The translations under genes and the position numbers were made by a program. Of a DNA stretch of 10,804 nt, positions 6,857 to 10,804 are shown in pieces. Every line of letters starts with the position of its first letter. The first letter of the stretch is position 1. Below the pieces are notes generated by a model that was not told the DNA's origin, did no database searches, and saw nothing but the letters and a program-made list of their open reading frames with translations. This DNA comes from Halonatronomonas sp964558325 (GTDB lineage Bacteria > Bacillota > Halanaerobiia > Halanaerobiales > Halarsenatibacteraceae), in assembly GCA_964558325.1 (NCBI GenBank), contig CAZLCX010000056.1, forward strand, positions 1 through 10,804, written 5' to 3'.

Positions 6857-8503
6857 CCTGTCATTTCTAAAGTCCGCTTAATACCATTCCTGGTTTATTT
6901 TATTGCTGCTATAATCTATTTTTCTCTAGGAATTTATGTAATCAACAAAGATAATAAATCTTCTAAAAACAGATTATTTTTTACCATCTCAATGTTTTTA
7001 AGTTTCTGGGCTTTATCCTTTGGCTTTTCACTGGCTGCAGATAGTTCAGGCACTGCATTACTCTGGAGACGAATAGGAGCAGCAGGATATTTAAGTTTTT
7101 ATAGCCTTTTTTTACATTTTATTTTAGTTTTAATAGAAAAAAATAGTATCCTAAAAAGAAAATGGCTTCTGGCCTTAATCTATATTCCTACGATTATTTT
7201 AATCTATAACTTTAGTATAAGTTCTTATATGGATAATTACTATCAGATGGTTCAGTTAAATCTCGGCTGGGTTGTTTCCGCTGAACATACAGAATGGAGC
7301 CTGGCTTTTTATGGTTATTATATTTCATATATTTTTATTTCCATATTGCTGCTCTGGAGATGGGGCAGCAATTCCAGAGCCACCAGGAAGAAGAAACAGG
7401 CCAGACTAATCTTAAGAACTCTGATACTTGTCTTTCTAATTGGAACTGTTGTTGATATAATACCACCACACTTAGGGTTAGATGAATATCCAGATCTCTC
7501 GATTATATTTATTCTTATCCCGGCTCTAGGGATTTTATATTCGATAGAAAAATATAAATTAATGGCTCTCTCCCCTGATAGGATTGCCGGTGATATTTTA
7601 GAAACGATGAATGAGGGTTTAATTGTGACTGATAATATTGGTATAATAAAAATGGTAAATCAGAGCACCTTAAATCAATTAAATTATAAAAATCGAGAAC
7701 TACTAAATGAATCAATAGATAAGATAATAAAAGATGATAGTTTGATTTATTCATTTTTCTCTGGAACGAATCCCAGAGATATGATTAAACATCAGGATAA
7801 AGTTCTGGAAACAAATGAAGGTAAAGAGCTGCCAGTGCTGTTTTCAATCGCAACACTTAAGGATGACTGGGGAGATAATTTAGGTCTTATCTGTACATTT
7901 TCGAATATTAAAGAGAGAGTTGAGGCCGAAGAGAAACTTAAAGAACTTAATGAAGAGCTCGAGGCTGAGGTTGCCAGGAGAACAGAGGAACTTCAATACC
8001 TGGCCAATCACGATAGTCTGACCAGACTGCCTAATAGAAGGTTATTTATTGACAGATTAAATAAGGCAATTACCCAGGCTGAGACCAGTAATAAATCTAT
8101 CATGGTGGCGATGTTAGATCTTGATGGCTTCAAAAAGGTTAACGATACCCTTGGTCATGAAAAAGGGGATGACCTTTTAAAGATGGCCGCAGAAAGATTG
8201 AGAGAGAATTTAAGGGATAATGATATTGTAGCCAGATACGGTGGCGATGAATTTATTATTAAATGCAAAGACATTAATAATAAGAAATCAGCCAGGGTTG
8301 TTTCTGATAAGATTTTCAATTCTTTTCAAAAGCCATTTACAGTTGGAGGTAAAACCTTTGAGATTACTGCCAGCATGGGAGTTGCTTTTTATCCTGAAGA
8401 TGGTCAGGATGTTGAAACCTTAACTGAAAATGCCGACCAGGCAATGTATGTTTCTAAAGAAACTGGCAAAAACAAATATACATTTTATTCCGAGATTAAT
8501 TAG
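6854..8503 (+). CDS. Membrane-anchored diguanylate cyclase (multi-TM sensor, PAS, GGDEF)
   Basis: Predicted to make cyclic di-GMP from two GTP in response to a membrane or cytoplasmic signal. Residues 8-232 hold about seven hydrophobic segments (roughly 8-30, 42-60, 75-95, 103-121, 150-169, 186-203, 214-230), like the N-terminal 7TM region of some sensor histidine kinases. A PAS domain follows (about 243-352, beginning ILETMNEGLIVTD), then a charged coiled coil (352-383) and a GGDEF domain (384-546). Active-site residues GGDEF (463-467) and the metal/substrate stretch DLDGFKKVND (422-431) are intact. RDND (454-457) is an RxxD inhibitory site five residues before GGDEF, so product feedback inhibition is likely. 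No EAL domain is present. The coordinates use the GTG that opens the longest frame, but it sits inside the Shine-Dalgarno; ATT at 6863 is the more plausible start and gives 546 residues. The next Met (6991) would remove the first membrane segment. Confidence 0.92.
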   Translation: MPVISKVRLIPFLVYFIAAIIYFSLGIYVINKDNKSSKNRLFFTISMFLSFWALSFGFSLAADSSGTALLWRRIGAAGYLSFYSLFLHFILVLIEKNSILKRKWLLALIYIPTIILIYNFSISSYMDNYYQMVQLNLGWVVSAEHTEWSLAFYGYYISYIFISILLLWRWGSNSRATRKKKQARLILRTLILVFLIGTVVDIIPPHLGLDEYPDLSIIFILIPALGILYSIEKYKLMALSPDRIAGDILETMNEGLIVTDNIGIIKMVNQSTLNQLNYKNRELLNESIDKIIKDDSLIYSFFSGTNPRDMIKHQDKVLETNEGKELPVLFSIATLKDDWGDNLGLICTFSNIKERVEAEEKLKELNEELEAEVARRTEELQYLANHDSLTRLPNRRLFIDRLNKAITQAETSNKSIMVAMLDLDGFKKVNDTLGHEKGDDLLKMAAERLRENLRDNDIVARYGGDEFIIKCKDINNKKSARVVSDKIFNSFQKPFTVGGKTFEITASMGVAFYPEDGQDVETLTENADQAMYVSKETGKNKYTFYSEIN

Positions 8504-8549
8504 CTGAATAGGTAAGTCAGCAGTAAGTGAATATTTTTAAGTTGTTTTG

Positions 8550-8558
8550 TGTTATAAT
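8550..8558 (+). promoter_or_regulatory. Extended -10 promoter of the Gate-protein gene
   Basis: TG-T-TATAAT (8550-8558) is a perfect extended -10 element. The upstream -35 is poor (TGAATA at 8528-8533, 19-bp spacer), which extended -10 promoters tolerate. Transcription would begin near 8565, about 48 nt before the TTG start. The gene therefore need not depend on read-through from the cyclase. Confidence 0.6.
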
Positions 8559-8597
8559 ATTTATAAAAGTAATTATAGGTATTAATCAAGAATTTTC

Positions 8598-8604
8598 AAG
8601 GAGG
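8598..8604 (+). promoter_or_regulatory. Ribosome binding site fixing the TTG start of the Gate protein
   Basis: AAGGAGG ends 8 nt before TTG at 8613-8615. The next Met codons in frame are near residue 31, inside the first membrane segment, so the TTG start is strongly preferred. Confidence 0.8.
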
Positions 8605-8612
8605 ACTTAATT

Positions 8613-9554
8613 TTGCAGACAGTAGTTGACTTAATTATTACATCAGGAGAGACTGGAGTTGATCTGGCCCTATATTTATTGCTGCCAGTCTTAGTTGTAT
8701 TGATGGCTTTAATGAGAGTTTTAGAAGATAAAGGGATCCTGGCTTTTATTGCAGCGAAACTTTCTCCGGTTCTGGTTATCTTTGGATTGCCAGGCTTAGG
8801 GGTATTTGCCATGATCCAGATCCTATTTGTAAACTTTGCAGCCCCAATTTCCACCTTTAAGATCATGGAACAGGATGGCAAGATTTCGAATAGAAAGGTG
8901 GCTGCCACCTTAGGCGCTGTCCTGGTTATGTCCCAGGCCAATGCCGCTTTTCCCCTGGCAGTAGTCGGTCTTAATATTCAAGTAGCTATTTTGACATCAG
9001 TCTTAGGTGGCTTACTTGCCGGCTTTCTGGCCTATAAAATCCATGGCGAGGATGATGAAGAAAGTTTTAAACAGGTAGCTAAGAACATAGAAGTTGAAGA
9101 AGATAAGGAAGATTTAAAATTAATTCCCCTCCTATTTAAAGGAGGAGCTGAAGGTTTAGAGATTGTCAAGAAATCGATTCCTCCCTTAATCTTAGCAATA
9201 TTTCTGGTGAATGTCTTAAGAGAAGTGGGAGCAATAGCTGTCCTGGAAACTATAATGGCTCCAGCCCTGACAAGGATAGGAATCCCTGGTGCCGCTGTCC
9301 TGCCGATAGCAACCAAGTATTTAGCCGGGGGAACAGCCATGTTAGGCATCTTACTTGACCTAATGCGGGAAGAGGTAATGACAGTTGCTGAACTTAACAG
9401 AGTGGCAGGCTTTACCTTAAACCCCTTTGATCCAGTAGGCCTGGCCTTATTAATTTCAGCTGGACCCAGAGTCAAACAGGTTGCCAGGCCGGCGATGGCA
9501 GCAGCTGTTATCGGGGTCATCTTTAGAGGAATTCTCCATCTGATTATCTTTTAA
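8613..9554 (+). CDS. Nucleoside-recognition (Gate) domain membrane protein
   Basis: A 313-residue integral membrane protein with two related halves. Repeat 1 (about 20-140) begins YLLLPVLVVLMALMRVLEDKG and contains SPVLVIFGLPGLGV (51-64). Repeat 2 (about 186-305) begins KSIPPLILAIFLVNVLREVG and contains APALTRIGIPGAAV (216-229). The shared pattern, a P-x-L membrane segment, a Leu-Arg turn, then P-x-L-x-x-x-G-(L/I)-P-G, is typical of the Gate fold (PF07670), found in nucleoside transporters, SpmA/SpmB and FeoB. A charged cytoplasmic linker with many Glu, Asp and Lys joins them (about 144-178). The substrate is unknown; nucleoside transport is not shown by the Gate domain alone. It starts at TTG with a good AAGGAGG and has its own extended -10 promoter 109 bp after the cyclase. 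Family confident, function open. Confidence 0.85.
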   Translation: MQTVVDLIITSGETGVDLALYLLLPVLVVLMALMRVLEDKGILAFIAAKLSPVLVIFGLPGLGVFAMIQILFVNFAAPISTFKIMEQDGKISNRKVAATLGAVLVMSQANAAFPLAVVGLNIQVAILTSVLGGLLAGFLAYKIHGEDDEESFKQVAKNIEVEEDKEDLKLIPLLFKGGAEGLEIVKKSIPPLILAIFLVNVLREVGAIAVLETIMAPALTRIGIPGAAVLPIATKYLAGGTAMLGILLDLMREEVMTVAELNRVAGFTLNPFDPVGLALLISAGPRVKQVARPAMAAAVIGVIFRGILHLIIF

Positions 9555-9710
9555 CTAAAAAATCCAGCCAGTCACCTGGTCCTTACCCGACGGTTACCAC
9601 CTTCGTTAAGTTTCTGTTAATTAGACCAGAGATTGCCAGCTGTAAATTAACTAAATTAATTATATGCCAGCATCAGGAATAAATAAAGTCCTGGTCTTTG
9701 CAAAAATAAA
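9555..9710. other. Intergenic block with several mutually exclusive pairings
   Basis: This non-coding stretch opens with a segment (9563-9605) richer in G and C than the flanking intergenic DNA. CTGGTC occurs at 9576-9581 and 9691-9696, and its complement GACCAG once at 9624-9629. The middle copy can pair with either outer copy; with the downstream one it forms 7 bp (AGACCAG/CTGGTCT). GTTAATT (9616-9622) also pairs with AATTAAC (9645-9651), and CCAG-tcac-CTGG (9568-9579) can form a short hairpin. No open reading frame of note and no clear terminator T-run are seen on the plus strand. It may be an untranslated structured RNA, a decayed element or chance. Confidence 0.35.
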
Positions 9711-9711
9711 T

Positions 9712-9757
9712 TTAAAGTTCATTTTATTAGCTTAAAGTTATAAAATGGTAGCTTTAA
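9712..9757. repeat. Three TTAAAG motifs at exact 20-bp intervals before the dehydrogenase gene
   Basis: TTAAAGTT lies at 9712-9719 and again at 9732-9739; the complement CTTTAA lies at 9752-9757. Successive copies begin exactly 20 bp apart, about two helical turns, which would place them on one face of the DNA. The last two form the arms of a dyad (see 9730-9759). A possible -10, TATAAA (9739-9744), lies between them but has no convincing -35. This looks like a candidate regulator-binding array, though in AT-rich DNA the motif is short. Confidence 0.35.
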
Positions 9758-9759
9758 GT
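9730..9759 (+). promoter_or_regulatory. 11-bp imperfect stem-loop upstream of the dehydrogenase gene
   Basis: CTTAAAG (9731-9737) and CTTTAAG (9752-9758) are perfect complements. The stem continues inward with TTAT/GTAG (two G-U pairs) to a 6-nt loop (9742-9747). It lies 45 nt before the start codon. It is followed by A-rich, not T-rich, sequence, so it is not a terminator; an operator or leader hairpin fits better. Confidence 0.4.
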
Positions 9760-9804
9760 CAAAAAATTTAATTACAAAAATCAAAAAATAAGGAGTGATA
9801 AAAA

Positions 9805-10758
9805 ATGAAAATTGTAATGATAGAACCGATCAACATTTCTGATGAAAAAAGGGCAGAATATAAAGAAAAACTGGCGGCCCGGGGTCATGAATTAGTAACA
9901 TATGCTAAAAGGGCAGAAAATGATGCTGAAATGATTGAGAGGGCTAAAGATGCTGAGATAATGATTATAGCCAATCAACCACTTTCAGCTAATGTCATTA
10001 ACTCATGTCCAAAATTAGAGATGATCTCTCTTGCCTTTACCGGTTTCGACCATATCGATCTGGAAGCCTGCAGGAAGAATGATATCCTGGTTTCCAACTC
10101 TTCAGGCTATGCCAATCAGGCAGTTGCCGAGCTGGTCTTTGGTCTGTCCATTGAACTAATGCGGAATATCAAGGACTGCGACCAGGCGACCAGGGAATCT
10201 AAGACAAGAGCCGGTTTAATCGGCAATGAGCTGGCTGGCAAAAACTTTGGAATCATCGGTTTTGGCTCAATCGGCCAGAAAACAGCCAGAATTGCCAAAG
10301 CCTTCGGCTGCAAGCTCCTGGTAGATAATCATAAAGAACATGCTATTGGCGCTGAATTAGGCGTAGAATATTTGGATATCGATGAGGTCATGGCCAAAAG
10401 TGATATTATCAGCCTCCATGTACCTCTAAAGGAAGCAACAAAGGGCTTAATTGATGCTCAAAAGATTGGCCTGATGAAAGAAGATGCCATCCTGATCAAT
10501 ACAGCCCGGGGTCCAGTAGTCGATAGTGAAGCCTTAGCCCAGGCCTTAAACAATGAAGAGATAGCCGGAGCCGGGATCGATGTCTTTGAGATGGAACCCC
10601 CGATTCCTAAAGATCATCCCCTCTTAAATGCAAAAAATACCATCCTGGCACCCCATGTTGCTTTTGCAACAGAGGAAGCCTTCCTGAAGCGGGCCGAGAT
10701 TGTTTTTGCCAATATTGAAAACTGGCTGGATGGCCAGCCCCAGAACGTTGTCAGCTAA
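9805..10758 (+). CDS. NAD-dependent D-2-hydroxyacid dehydrogenase
   Basis: Predicted to interconvert a 2-keto acid and its D-2-hydroxy acid with NAD(H) in the cytoplasm. At 317 residues it is the normal size for the family (PF00389/PF02826). Seen: the dinucleotide-binding loop GFGSIG (152-157), an acidic residue at the end of the next strand (D174 in LLVDNH), which favours NAD over NADP, and the catalytic set R235 (NTARGP), E264 (FEMEPP) and H284 (APHVAFAT). The substrate-binding loop near AFTGFDHID (77-85) has the usual TGxDxID form. The PHVAFAT stretch differs from the PHIGG form of many phosphoglycerate dehydrogenases, and no C-terminal ACT domain is present, so serine-pathway SerA is unlikely; glyoxylate or hydroxypyruvate reductase or a lactate-type enzyme are options. 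ATG follows AAGGAG by 9 nt. It lies 250 bp after the Gate gene, probably as its own unit. Confidence 0.92.
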   Translation: MKIVMIEPINISDEKRAEYKEKLAARGHELVTYAKRAENDAEMIERAKDAEIMIIANQPLSANVINSCPKLEMISLAFTGFDHIDLEACRKNDILVSNSSGYANQAVAELVFGLSIELMRNIKDCDQATRESKTRAGLIGNELAGKNFGIIGFGSIGQKTARIAKAFGCKLLVDNHKEHAIGAELGVEYLDIDEVMAKSDIISLHVPLKEATKGLIDAQKIGLMKEDAILINTARGPVVDSEALAQALNNEEIAGAGIDVFEMEPPIPKDHPLLNAKNTILAPHVAFATEEAFLKRAEIVFANIENWLDGQPQNVVS

Positions 10759-10804
10759 ATTATATCTGCCCAATTCATTAAAATAAATTTAAAAATAATC
10801 TTAA

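Noticed and set aside
8582..8941. 119-codon minus-strand open frame overlapping the start of the Gate-protein gene
   Set aside because: It covers the proposed promoter-proximal region and ribosome site of a better supported gene and shows no family motif.
9032..9520. 162-codon minus-strand open frame inside the Gate-protein gene
   Set aside because: It is the reverse of a conserved membrane protein and has no recognisable domain; a shadow frame.
9590..9612. T-box leader on the minus strand
   Set aside because: The core-like match carries an inserted base, no stem I or specifier loop is seen, and no minus-strand gene lies downstream for it to control.
9563..9612. Degraded 3' end of a 16S rRNA gene on the minus strand
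   Set aside because: Only about 45 bases align by eye and several gaps are needed; no adjoining rRNA sequence is present. Kept only as a remark in the structured-block finding.
10759..10804. Terminator after the dehydrogenase gene
   Set aside because: The last 46 bases are AT-rich but contain no convincing stem followed by a T-run; any terminator would lie beyond the window.

Overview
The window is AT-rich bacterial DNA with strong Shine-Dalgarno sites (AGGAGG type), GTG and TTG starts, and short operon spacing. This suggests a low-GC Gram-positive-type anaerobe (Clostridia or Halanaerobiia). That placement is inferred from style and gene content only; there is no rRNA or tRNA gene to anchor it.

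Layout: (1) 1-1326 (+), the C-terminal 441 residues of a P2-type cation-pumping ATPase whose 5' end lies outside the window. (2) 1445-5456 (+), a tight three-gene unit: cyanophycinase (cphB), cyanophycin synthetase (cphA) and a GNAT-family acetyltransferase, with gaps of 28 and 18 bp. A good sigma-A-type promoter (TTGATA, 17 bp, TATAGT) precedes it, and an inverted repeat covers its -35 box. (3) 5473-6696 (-), an AAA+ ATPase of the DUF815 family, convergent with the acetyltransferase. (4) 6854-8503 (+), a membrane-anchored diguanylate cyclase (multi-TM sensor, PAS, coiled coil, GGDEF with I-site), divergent from the DUF815 gene. It probably starts at a non-standard ATT codon. (5) 8613-9554 (+), a membrane protein made of two Gate (nucleoside-recognition-like) repeats, with its own extended -10 promoter. 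(6) 9555-9804, a 250-bp intergenic region with a GC-richer potentially structured block and three TTAAAG motifs exactly 20 bp apart. (7) 9805-10758 (+), an NAD-dependent D-2-hydroxyacid dehydrogenase.

How the genes work together: CphA would build cyanophycin (multi-L-arginyl-poly-L-aspartate) from Asp, Arg and ATP, and CphB would cut it to beta-Asp-Arg dipeptides, giving a nitrogen, carbon and energy store. No isoaspartyl dipeptidase, which would finish degradation, is present here. The acetyltransferase follows cphA closely enough to be co-translated, but nothing in the sequence gives its substrate. The other genes look like independent units.

The points most worth a second look are the non-cyanobacterial cyanophycin operon with its GNAT passenger, the probable ATT start of the diguanylate cyclase, the altered ion-site residues of the P-type ATPase, and the unexplained structured intergenic block before the dehydrogenase.
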